Positions 44,004-51,246 of a stretch of 64,000 nucleotides of DNA are shown here, piece after piece. The position numbers and the translations under genes were made by a program. Positions within the stretch are counted from its first letter, which is position 1. Each line of letters begins with the position of its first letter. The notes beneath the pieces were generated by a model. That model was not told the origin of the DNA. It did not search any database and worked only from the letters and a program-made list of their open reading frames with translations. Location: NCBI RefSeq assembly GCF_023516555.1, contig NZ_JAMGBD010000001.1, positions 1,550,001 through 1,614,000 of the forward strand, in the 5' to 3' direction. The stretch is from Sphingomonas alba. Lineage in GTDB: Bacteria > Pseudomonadota > Alphaproteobacteria > Sphingomonadales > Sphingomonadaceae.

Positions 44004-44899
44004 ACGCCGACGATGCGCAGGTCCGGGCCGGCGACGCCGCGGTACATGCCGGGCGTCGTGAAGCCCCAGGCCGCTTCGCCCGAGGGCGCTACCGCGATCA
44101 GGCCCCCCGTGCCGCCCATTTCCTTGATGTCGGCGAGCGTGTCGTCGACCGCTTGCTGCAATGATGCGCCGGCGAGGCGGATGCGGTCGGCGACCTGGTG
44201 GGCCGCGACGGCGCGGATGAAATACTCGCCCGACCCGGTGGCCGAAATCGCCGCCGAACGATCGTCGGCGTAGGTGCCGGAACCGATGAGCGGCGAATCG
44301 CCGATCCGGCCCCAGCGCTTGGCGGTGAGGCCGCCGGTCGAGGTTGCGGCGGCGACGTGGCCGGCCTCGTCGACTGCGACCGCGCCGATGGTGCCGTATT
44401 TCACGTCGGCATCGAAATGGCCGCCGGCGGCAAGCACTTTGTCGAGCTGTGCGCGGCGCTCCTCGGTCTCGAAATAGCTGTTGTCGACAGTCTCGAAACC
44501 GTGCTCGCGGGCGAATTGCTCGGCGCCTTCGAAGGAGAGGAGGACGTGGCTCGACTGTTCCATGACCGCGCGGGCCAAAGCGATCGGGCAACGCACGGTC
44601 TTGATGCCCGCGACGGCGCCGGCGTCGCGGGCGGCGCCGTCCATGATCGCTGCGTCGAGGTCGATGCTACCATCGTAATTGAGGACGCTGCCGCGGCCGG
44701 CGTTGAAGACGGGATCGTCCTCGAGCACCCGGGCGGCGGCATCGACGGCGTCGAGGGCGCTACCGCCCGCCGCAAGGATCTTCTCCCCTGCATCGAGCGC
44801 GGCGTTGAGGCCGCCGCGCGCCGCATCCTCCTGATCGGGATCGAGACCGCCCGGCCGCATTGCTCCGCAGCCACCGTGAACCATCAAACGCCATGCCAT
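43985..44899 (-). CDS. Isoaspartyl peptidase/plant-type L-asparaginase
   Basis: A 304-residue Ntn hydrolase of the type-III asparaginase family, which removes isoaspartyl residues from peptides or hydrolyses asparagine. It is made as a precursor cleaved before the nucleophile threonine in KYGTIGAVAVD (about residue 179). Typical parts are HGGCGAMRPG at the N-terminus, FNAGRGSVLNYDGSIDLDA, GDSPLIGSGTYAD and the final EMGGTGGLIAVAPSG. The ATG start at 44899 leaves no signal peptide, so the enzyme is cytoplasmic. It is divergent from the SPFH operon. Confidence 0.94.
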   Translation of the reverse strand: MAWRLMVHGGCGAMRPGGLDPDQEDAARGGLNAALDAGEKILAAGGSALDAVDAAARVLEDDPVFNAGRGSVLNYDGSIDLDAAIMDGAARDAGAVAGIKTVRCPIALARAVMEQSSHVLLSFEGAEQFAREHGFETVDNSYFETEERRAQLDKVLAAGGHFDADVKYGTIGAVAVDEAGHVAAATSTGGLTAKRWGRIGDSPLIGSGTYADDRSAAISATGSGEYFIRAVAAHQVADRIRLAGASLQQAVDDTLADIKEMGGTGGLIAVAPSGEAAWGFTTPGMYRGVAGPDLRIVGVYSEDR

Positions 44900-44953
44900 G
44901 CGCGGCCCTTAGCGAGAGGCGGCCGCCGATTCCAGTTGACCTTTGTCGCAACA

Positions 44954-44975
44954 TGATATTAAATTGATATCAAAT
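44954..44975 (+). promoter_or_regulatory. Two 11-bp direct repeats over the SPFH operon promoter (candidate RHH operator)
   Basis: TGATATTAAAT (44954-44964) and TGATATCAAAT (44965-44975) are consecutive copies, one per helical turn; together they also contain TGATAT-N7-ATATCA. A -35 box TTGACC lies at 44936, so the repeats overlap the -10 region. Ribbon-helix-helix repressors typically bind such tandem sites, and one is encoded in this operon. Confidence 0.65.
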
Positions 44976-44993
44976 TAAGGGGAGCTAGGTCAC

Positions 44994-45899
44994 ATGTTCG
45001 AGTCGAAAACCATTGCGCTGACGGCGAGCCGGGAACGGCCGGCGAGCGCGTACAGCGGCTACGTCATGCTCATCTTGTTGCTGGTCGCAATCCTCGCACA
45101 AGTTTGGGGGATTGTCGGGTTGGCCAGGGGCGGCGAGGGGCCCGCCATTCACATCGCGGCGGTGATTGTCGCGCCGCTGGCGCTGCTCTTCATCGCTTGC
45201 GGCTTCTACATGTTGCAGCCGAACCAGGCGGCGGCGATCACTCTGTTCGGCGAGTATCAAGGAACGGACCGCACGACCGGCCTGCGCTGGGTGCTGCCGT
45301 GGATGATCCGCAAGAAGGTGTCGGTTCGCGCCAACAACTTCATCAGCGAGAAAATCAAGGTCAACGACCAACGCGGCAACCCGATCGAGATGGCGGCGCA
45401 GATCGTCTGGCGCGTGGTCGACACGGCCCAGGCTTTGTTCGACGTTGATGACTATAAAGCGTTCGTCCGCGTCCAGGTCGAGGCGGCGATCCGGAAGATC
45501 GGCTCGCGTTACCCATATGACGATTTCGAGCACCACGATGTGACGCTGCGCGGTCACCTCGACGAGGTCGCGGGCGAACTTCGCAAGGAACTCATTGAAC
45601 GGCTGGCGATCGCGGGAATCACGGTCGATGAATGCGGCTTCACGCACCTTGCCTATGCCCAGGAAATCGCCCAGGCGATGCTCCGCCGTCAGCAGGCGCA
45701 GGCCGTCGTGGCGGCGCGTCAGACCTTGGTCGCGGGCGCGGTCGGAATGGTCGAAATGGCGCTCGAGCAATTGTCGGAGAAGAACGTCGTCCACCTCGAC
45801 GACGAGCGCCGCGCGGCGATGGTGTCGAACCTTATGGTCGTCCTTTGCGGCGAGCGTGACACCCAGCCTGTCGTCAACGCCGGCACGCTCTATTCATAA
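44994..45899 (+). CDS. SPFH (band 7/prohibitin-like) membrane protein
   Basis: A 301-residue SPFH protein. The N-terminus has two hydrophobic segments (about residues 22-43 and 51-72). The SPFH domain (about 75-270) includes VLPWMIRKKVSVRANNFI, NPIEMAAQIVWRV and the YDDFEHHDVTLR region. Such proteins form membrane microdomain scaffolds or cages around proteases. It is the first gene of an operon with a ribbon-helix-helix protein, two tiny membrane proteins and a hydrolase; GGGGAG precedes the ATG. Its partner protein is unknown. Confidence 0.9.
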   Translation: MFESKTIALTASRERPASAYSGYVMLILLLVAILAQVWGIVGLARGGEGPAIHIAAVIVAPLALLFIACGFYMLQPNQAAAITLFGEYQGTDRTTGLRWVLPWMIRKKVSVRANNFISEKIKVNDQRGNPIEMAAQIVWRVVDTAQALFDVDDYKAFVRVQVEAAIRKIGSRYPYDDFEHHDVTLRGHLDEVAGELRKELIERLAIAGITVDECGFTHLAYAQEIAQAMLRRQQAQAVVAARQTLVAGAVGMVEMALEQLSEKNVVHLDDERRAAMVSNLMVVLCGERDTQPVVNAGTLYS

Positions 45900-45908
45900 G
45901 AGGCGGAT

Positions 45909-46106
45909 GTGGGCGGCGAGCGCAAAGCCTACCCCTTGCGGGTCGATCCGGGCCTTTGGGCCGCGGTCGAGCGCTGCGCCGCCGCCGAACTGCGCAGCAC
46001 GAATGCGCAGGTCGAATGCCTGCTTCGCGAGGCATTGAAGGCGAGGGGCGTGAAGCTGGACATGCCGACGCCGATCAAGCGCGGCCGGCCGCCAAAGGGA
46101 GACTGA
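45909..46106 (+). CDS. Ribbon-helix-helix (Arc-like) DNA-binding protein
   Basis: A 65-residue protein with the Arc/MetJ-type RHH pattern: a short strand (RKAYPLRVDPGLWAAV), then helices with the serine-rich turn STNAQVECLLREAL. The basic tail KRGRPPKG may contact DNA. The start is GTG 45909 with AAGAGG upstream. It lies 9 bases behind the SPFH gene. In its class such proteins repress their own operons, and direct repeats at the SPFH promoter are the natural target. There is no toxin of a known type next to it. Confidence 0.8.
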   Translation: MGGERKAYPLRVDPGLWAAVERCAAAELRSTNAQVECLLREALKARGVKLDMPTPIKRGRPPKGD

Positions 46107-46107
46107 T

Positions 46108-46212
46108 ATGTTCATGGCCATTCATTCATCGTCGCAGCGCAAGCCATTCCTGATCGCAGCGGCCCTGTGCCTGCTGTTGCTCGGGATCGGCATCGGACTG
46201 GCGTTCGGCTGA
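46108..46212 (+). CDS. 34-residue single-helix membrane peptide
   Basis: A tiny open frame, ATG 46108 to TGA 46212. It has a short hydrophilic head (about residues 1-14) and one hydrophobic helix (FLIAAALCLLLLGIGIGLAFG). AAGGGAG lies 6 bases upstream, and the next gene's ATG shares the last base of its stop (TGATG). The ribosome site and coupling make it likely to be real. It may modulate the SPFH protein or another membrane partner, but that is inference. Confidence 0.65.
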   Translation: MFMAIHSSSQRKPFLIAAALCLLLLGIGIGLAFG

Positions 46213-46448
46213 TGGCCGACTGGTTTGCGCCGAAGCGTTACGGTTACGGCGGCGGCGTGCCCATCGCCTGGCAGGGGTGGGTGATCACCCTGGCCTATGT
46301 CGCGACCATCATCGGCGCGACGCAGATCCTGAAGACCAACGGCTGGGCAATGGGCTCGGTCATCGTCACGGCGACGGCCATTTTCCTGGTCATCGTCATC
46401 AAGACTACGCGCGGTGGATGGCACTGGCGCTGGGGAGGTAAGGAATGA
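46212..46448 (+). CDS. Small membrane protein of unknown function
   Basis: A 78-residue protein with two likely membrane helices (about residues 22-40 and 44-62) and an aromatic/basic end TRGGWHWRWGGKE. I do not recognise the family. ATG 46212 was chosen because it overlaps the previous stop. The hydrolase gene starts 4 bases before its end, so the whole set is coupled. The GYGGG head and WRW tail look like membrane-surface anchors. Confidence 0.75.
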   Translation: MADWFAPKRYGYGGGVPIAWQGWVITLAYVATIIGATQILKTNGWAMGSVIVTATAIFLVIVIKTTRGGWHWRWGGKE

Positions 46449-47377
46449 TTGCGGAGTTTCTGATCATGGCAGCTGTCGCAGCCGCGCCAGTCGAGCGTGA
46501 AATCACTGCACCGGGCCCGCAGGGCAGTCTGGCGGGAACGCTGACCGATGCCGGCAAGGGCACCCCGGTCGTGCTCATCATTCCGGGATCCGGACCGACC
46601 GACCGTGACGGCAACAACCCCCTCGGAGTCACTGCCGCGCCCTATCGCATGCTGGCCGAAGGGCTGGCGAAACAGGGCGTCAGCTCCATCCGGACCGACA
46701 AGCGCGGCATGTTTGGCAGCAAGGCGGCGATCCCGGACGCGAACAAGGTCACGATCGCCGATTACGCCGCCGACGCCCACGCCTGGGTGAAGAGCGCGCA
46801 AGCCGCGACCGGCGTCAAATGCGTCTGGGTGCTCGGGCATAGCGAAGGGTCGCTGGTCGCGCTGACCGCGGGCCAGAAGCCCGAAGGTATCTGCGGAGTC
46901 ATCAGCGTGTCCGGTCCCGGCCGCAAGCTGGGCACGGTGATGCGCGACCAGTTGAAGGGCAATCCGGCCAATGCGCCCATCCTGCAGCCGGCCCTGGCGG
47001 CGCTGGATTCGCTCGAAGCTGGTAACCCGGTCGATGCCGCGACCTTGCCGGCGCCATTGCAGCCTTTGTTCAACCCGGCAGTGCAGCCATTCGTCATGAA
47101 CCTGCTGGCACAGGACCCGCCGAAGCTCGCCGCCGGGCTGACTGTCCCTTACCTAATCGTCCAGGGCGACAAGGACATCCAGGTCAGCGTCGAAGATGCG
47201 AAGCTTTTGGCGGCCGGGCAGCCCAAGGCGAAGCTGGCGGTCCTGCCGGGGGTCAACCACGTCCTGAAGCCGGTGCTCAGCGATGACCGCGCCGCCAATA
47301 TGGCGGCCTATGGCGATGCGTCGCTGCCGATTGCTCCGTCCGTCGTCGATGAAATCGCGAGTTTCGTGAAGCGCTAG
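46445..47377 (+). CDS. Exported alpha/beta hydrolase (S33-like)
   Basis: A 310-residue alpha/beta hydrolase with a weak signal-like N-terminus (AEFLIMAAVAAAPV). The oxyanion motif IPGSGPTDRDGNN is near residue 46, the nucleophile elbow is GHSEGS (about 137), the acid is probably Asp in VQGDKDIQV and the histidine is in PGVNHVLKP. This pattern is that of the serine aminopeptidase S33/CocE-like group. It is the last gene of the SPFH operon by a 4-base overlap. It converges on the nuclease gene. Confidence 0.85.
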   Translation: MIAEFLIMAAVAAAPVEREITAPGPQGSLAGTLTDAGKGTPVVLIIPGSGPTDRDGNNPLGVTAAPYRMLAEGLAKQGVSSIRTDKRGMFGSKAAIPDANKVTIADYAADAHAWVKSAQAATGVKCVWVLGHSEGSLVALTAGQKPEGICGVISVSGPGRKLGTVMRDQLKGNPANAPILQPALAALDSLEAGNPVDAATLPAPLQPLFNPAVQPFVMNLLAQDPPKLAAGLTVPYLIVQGDKDIQVSVEDAKLLAAGQPKAKLAVLPGVNHVLKPVLSDDRAANMAAYGDASLPIAPSVVDEIASFVKR

Positions 47378-48258
47378 TTGCGCTTCTGGCCGGGGGCCCT
47401 GGCCTCGGGTCCCAGGGCATCGTCGAGCAGCTTCGCCAGACGAACCCCGCCGGCGAGAACCTGCCGCCGGACGACCGGAATCAGTTCCCGGACTTCGACT
47501 TCGGTGAGCGTCGGCCGGTCCTGCGGCTTCGGCCCGCAGGCATCGCCGATCAAAGACGAATAGGCGTATTTGCGTGCCGCTTCCCAGCTGTCGCGGCTCC
47601 AGTCCTCGACGGTGCCGGCGGCAAGCTGGGCGCGCTCTTCCGAAGTGGAGGAGGCGAGGATCGCTCGCGGCCCGGCTGGCGGCGTAGAGATGGAACGCTC
47701 GGCGAGATGGCCGTCCCAGATGCTGTGCAAGTTCGTGTGGCCGCCGACGATTCCGTAATTGGCCTTCACGTCGTTACCGCCCTTGTCGCCGCGATCGCCG
47801 GCATGCATCGGCTGGACGAGGTCGCCCATGAAATGGACGAGGAAGACGAGGGCCATGAGCCGCTCGCGCTCCGGCACCTTGCGGTCCGCGAGCAGGCGGG
47901 CGTTGCGCTCGATCTGCGCCGAAACGCAATTGCCGTCCTTGCAGGCAGGCTTGAGATCGAACGGCTTGCAGATGTCGACGTTCTGGTAGTGCCAGGCGTA
48001 GGCATAGGTGAAGCGGTCGCCCAATGGTTTGACGCAATCGGCCCAGACGCTGGCTTCCTCGATCGTCGCAACCGGGCATTCCGGCGTGTCGAGCAACTTG
48101 CCCTTGGCGAGCAGGTGGTTGATTTGCGCCCGTGTGTCGGGGCGGACGCTCTCAAGCGCGATGCGGCCAACAGACTCGTGACCATATTCCCACCAGGCAG
48201 AGGCGGGGGAAGCCGCGCATAAAGCGGCGGCGAACAAAGCTAGCTTTCGAATCGGCAC
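47374..48258 (-). CDS. Secreted S1/P1-type nuclease
   Basis: A 294-residue zinc-dependent nuclease of the S1/P1 family, which cuts single-stranded nucleic acids and 3' nucleotides. The signal peptide ends at PASA before Trp22, so the mature protein begins WWEYGHES, with the N-terminal tryptophan as zinc ligand as in the family. Further ligands are in the YAWHYQN region, in VHFMGDLVQPMHAGDRGDKGG and in NLHSIWDGH. It is 44 bases downstream of the SLOG gene on the same strand, so it may be part of that unit or a separate gene. Confidence 0.88.
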   Translation of the reverse strand: MPIRKLALFAAALCAASPASAWWEYGHESVGRIALESVRPDTRAQINHLLAKGKLLDTPECPVATIEEASVWADCVKPLGDRFTYAYAWHYQNVDICKPFDLKPACKDGNCVSAQIERNARLLADRKVPERERLMALVFLVHFMGDLVQPMHAGDRGDKGGNDVKANYGIVGGHTNLHSIWDGHLAERSISTPPAGPRAILASSTSEERAQLAAGTVEDWSRDSWEAARKYAYSSLIGDACGPKPQDRPTLTEVEVRELIPVVRRQVLAGGVRLAKLLDDALGPEARAPGQKRN

Positions 48259-48302
48259 TCAAGCGACTTAACGCGGGCAGAGCCGAATTGCAGCCGCCAA
48301 GC

Positions 48303-50138
48303 TTATCCGACCGACAGGTCCAGCTGCTGAATGATGAGCCGCCATTCGTCGAGGTCACCGAGCATGGCGCGCGCGGACTGCTCCATGAGGTCGGCGGATC
48401 GGTTAAGGTTGGATTTGCCATCGCCAATCTGGTCGCGAATGGCAGCGAGCGTCCGCGCTGTGGATCGCGACCGGAGCGCACTGGCGCCGAAATCGCCCTG
48501 GAAGCGAATGCCAAAAATCGCGGTTCCGACAGCAGGGAAGCCGGCCGACATCAAGGTCGCCCAATTCTGCGTGTTGTTCACCCAATCGGGATCGAAGATC
48601 AGTCCCCAGATCACCGCGACAGAGGCGATCAGCGTGAGCACGAAAAGAGCCATGCCGAACCGCGCCAGCCTCCGGTCGAGCGTCTCGATCTGATGCGCGC
48701 TGCGCTCATTGTAGGCGATCTGCGGTTCGATCTCGTGACGGACGATGGAATCGGTCAACTCCGCGACATTTTCCTGTCCGATGCGGCCGTGCGGGCAACC
48801 CAAAGCCCGCCAGATGCTGGCGGCGTACCAATCGATCCAGCGGCGGGCGACGGGGTTGGCCTGGCTGCCCGGCGGGTCGGGCGCGGCTATGCCCATCAGC
48901 TTGAGGCTCCGCAATGGTCGCAGGCGCTCCGCAAGCTGGCGATAATCGAGCCAACGGCGATGCCATTCCTGCTTCATCCCGACGGCCGTGTTGATGATGA
49001 TCGCCAGCGTGATGAGCATTTCGGCAATCGCCAGATGCAGTTTCGATGTCGGCAAAGCAAAGGACGACAGGCCGAGGATGACGGCGGTGGCGGCGAACAC
49101 GAAGTTGAAAATGTGCCCGCTGCGGAAGGTCTGGGCGTAGTAAGTCGCCATGCGATCCGCCCATCCATAGGCTTTCTGCAAGAGGTCGAGCGGAGCCGAG
49201 ACACCGTGGCAGTCGGTGCAGCCGGCGAGGAAATTCTGCCATTCCTCCTCAATCGCCGCCGCCGACTTGCCCTCGTGCCAGTGCGCACGTTTCAGGCGCC
49301 CTGTTCCGGTAAGCGCCAGCAGGATCGGATACTCGAGACGAGCGCGAAGCCGCCGCTGCCGCTCATTCGAGAATTGCGAGTAGAAGCGCCGCTCGGCTTC
49401 GCTTGGCGGCAGGGCCAGCATGCCTTCCAGCAACTGGCGGAGACTGTCCTTGTCGAAAGGCCGGCTGACATTGGCGTCGTGGCGGCTGCGGGTCAGGACA
49501 TTGGGGTCGAAGGCGCTCCACAGGATGCGGCCCTCGCCCGGATCGACCGGTAGATGGATGATCGCCGTTCCGCGCTGGATGGCGAGCTCGACGACTTCGG
49601 CAGTGCCGCCGCGACCGCGTGGAGGCAGGCCGTCCCATACGGCAATGAGGATGTCGCAGTGGGCCACGGTTCCGCGCCCCGCCATGACATAGGCCTCCAA
49701 TCGATCCTGCGGATCGCCGGGCAATTCAAGCGTGCATCGAGCCGATGCAACGAGCCTGTCATAGCGGGCGCGGCTATCATCATCGTTGAAATCGGCGAGA
49801 TAGGTCTGGCGGTCGAACGGCAGGATCGCCTGCAATTGCCAGCCGCGCGCCAACGCCGCTTCTGCCGCCATCTGGTCAGCACCCTCGGCAAGCGGACTGA
49901 CGAGCGTGAATAGGGGCGCATCGGATGCGAACAAATCTGGCTCGCGGCGATGGAGCGACAGCGCTTCGGCCTCTAATCTCGCCAGGACATCAGCAATCCG
50001 GGTCTGTACGCCGGTGCGTTGCTTCGCCGGTATCGCTTCCAGCCGATGCCCTGTGACACCGATCGTCAGCGCAAAAGGGAGCGGCGGCGGACCGGCGCTT
50101 GGCCCTTGTCTATCTCCGTTCCGAACGCCTTCCCTCAC
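48303..50138 (-). CDS. SLOG-domain protein with four membrane helices (SLATT-like effector)
   Basis: A 611-residue protein. Residues about 22-210 look like a SLOG (Smf/LOG-type Rossmann) nucleotide-binding domain: TIGVTGHRL, then SPLAEGADQM, and CDILIAVWDG. After a helical linker come two pairs of membrane helices (about 342-361 and 367-386; 494-515 and 527-546). The WHRRWLDYRQLAERLRPLR helix after the second helix matches the SLATT pattern. SLOG domains sense nucleotide signals, and SLATT domains are predicted pore-forming effectors. The start is GTG 50138, overlapping the upstream stop by 1 base. Confidence 0.75.
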   Translation of the reverse strand: MREGVRNGDRQGPSAGPPPLPFALTIGVTGHRLEAIPAKQRTGVQTRIADVLARLEAEALSLHRREPDLFASDAPLFTLVSPLAEGADQMAAEAALARGWQLQAILPFDRQTYLADFNDDDSRARYDRLVASARCTLELPGDPQDRLEAYVMAGRGTVAHCDILIAVWDGLPPRGRGGTAEVVELAIQRGTAIIHLPVDPGEGRILWSAFDPNVLTRSRHDANVSRPFDKDSLRQLLEGMLALPPSEAERRFYSQFSNERQRRLRARLEYPILLALTGTGRLKRAHWHEGKSAAAIEEEWQNFLAGCTDCHGVSAPLDLLQKAYGWADRMATYYAQTFRSGHIFNFVFAATAVILGLSSFALPTSKLHLAIAEMLITLAIIINTAVGMKQEWHRRWLDYRQLAERLRPLRSLKLMGIAAPDPPGSQANPVARRWIDWYAASIWRALGCPHGRIGQENVAELTDSIVRHEIEPQIAYNERSAHQIETLDRRLARFGMALFVLTLIASVAVIWGLIFDPDWVNNTQNWATLMSAGFPAVGTAIFGIRFQGDFGASALRSRSTARTLAAIRDQIGDGKSNLNRSADLMEQSARAMLGDLDEWRLIIQQLDLSVG

Positions 50139-50623
50139 TATTCTGCGAGACCGTTCCGGTTGTCGCCGATGGGATCATATTTCAGCCTGTACTTGGAATC
50201 GCCCTGCAATCCGAAGAAGAAGGCGAAGCCGAAATATTGCTTGTATTCATTGGGGTTGAGGACGCTCAGCGTCTTCCGGTCGGCGCTCATGCCGGTCGGC
50301 GCGAATCCGACCCAGGTCGAGCCTGCCCGCGGGCAATGGCCATTGGGATTGATGACTTTGACCGCCATCGCGTCATTGAGGTCCGCCTTGGTCGGGTTCG
50401 GGTCCTGGAAGTACATGTAGCCCTTGCCGGTATCGTCCTGAATCTGGAAGGCGATCTCGAACCCGTCCTTGAACACCCCGCCCTGCCAATTGTCGAAGGT
50501 AACCTCATCGTCCCCGCCGGCGCCCCCTTTCTTGATGGGCGTATTGCCGGTTGTCGACAGCTCGAAGTCGGCGGGGTTGTCGCTCTTGATCCTGACGGTA
50601 ATCGTCACGGGCCTGCGTGCCAT
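50138..50623 (-). CDS. Unknown protein with C-terminal YDPIGDNRNG motif (soluble paralogue)
   Basis: I do not recognise this 161-residue protein. It looks beta-rich and soluble, with no signal peptide. It ends in YRLKYDPIGDNRNGLAE; the YDPIGDNRNG part is shared with the protein encoded at 50652-51215, and the DNA there is almost identical over 26 bases. GAGGGAAAC precedes ATG 50623. It is the third gene of the TIR-to-SLOG unit. Its role, perhaps as a sensor subunit or adaptor, cannot be read from the sequence. Confidence 0.75.
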   Translation of the reverse strand: MARRPVTITVRIKSDNPADFELSTTGNTPIKKGGAGGDDEVTFDNWQGGVFKDGFEIAFQIQDDTGKGYMYFQDPNPTKADLNDAMAVKVINPNGHCPRAGSTWVGFAPTGMSADRKTLSVLNPNEYKQYFGFAFFFGLQGDSKYRLKYDPIGDNRNGLAE

Positions 50624-50651
50624 GTTTCCCTCCCTCGCAAAGCGCGCCGGT

Positions 50652-51215
50652 TCAGCGCAGCAAAACGTATCCGAGCACCACGACGAGCGCGACGCCGGCC
50701 ACAATCAGCGTGTTGAAAATGGACGAGGACGCGAACCCCGTGGGATCGATCGAGCTGCCGCCGTTCCGATTGTCGCCGATGGGATCGTAGGGGATGAGCT
50801 TCTTCACGCCCTGTGTCGAACTGTCCACGAAGTTGATGGTGAAACTGAAGAAGCAATTCGACGGATTGGTGTTGACGACCGTCAGCTTCTTGGGCGCCGA
50901 CTTTTCCGCGTAGAAGACGGGATCCTGGCCGTTGCCCGACGTCGGGCACGCAGGGATATGATCCTTGTCGCCCCAGGCCACCCAGAGGACGTCGGTCAGG
51001 CTCTGCGCGAATTCCAGCGTCATGCCGGATTCCTGGACGAGGGAGAAGTGCACCTCATGCTCGTCCTTCTTGGCCATCAACTCGTCGTCCTTGCTGAAGA
51101 CGATGCTTTCCAGCTTTTCGCCCTTGGGCGTTTCCAGGTGGAAGGAGACTCCGTCCGGCTTGCTGGGGTCTTCATGAGCGATGATGTTCACATGCTTGGG
51201 AAACCGTTTGGCCAT
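50652..51215 (-). CDS. Unknown membrane-anchored protein with YDPIGDNRNG motif
   Basis: I do not recognise this 187-residue protein. The soluble part (about 1-140) is rich in Lys, Asp and Phe and has two cysteines. It is followed by IPYDPIGDNRNGG (about 142-154), a short linker and a C-terminal membrane helix (SSIFNTLIVAGVALVVVLGYVLL). AGGGAGGG lies before ATG 51215. The order soluble domain, motif, helix suggests a tail-anchored protein facing the cytoplasm. It lies between the TIR gene and its soluble relative in the same unit. Confidence 0.75.
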   Translation of the reverse strand: MAKRFPKHVNIIAHEDPSKPDGVSFHLETPKGEKLESIVFSKDDELMAKKDEHEVHFSLVQESGMTLEFAQSLTDVLWVAWGDKDHIPACPTSGNGQDPVFYAEKSAPKKLTVVNTNPSNCFFSFTINFVDSSTQGVKKLIPYDPIGDNRNGGSSIDPTGFASSSIFNTLIVAGVALVVVLGYVLLR

Positions 51216-51246
51216 TTTTCCCTCCCTGCCACTTTCTCGTTGGAAT

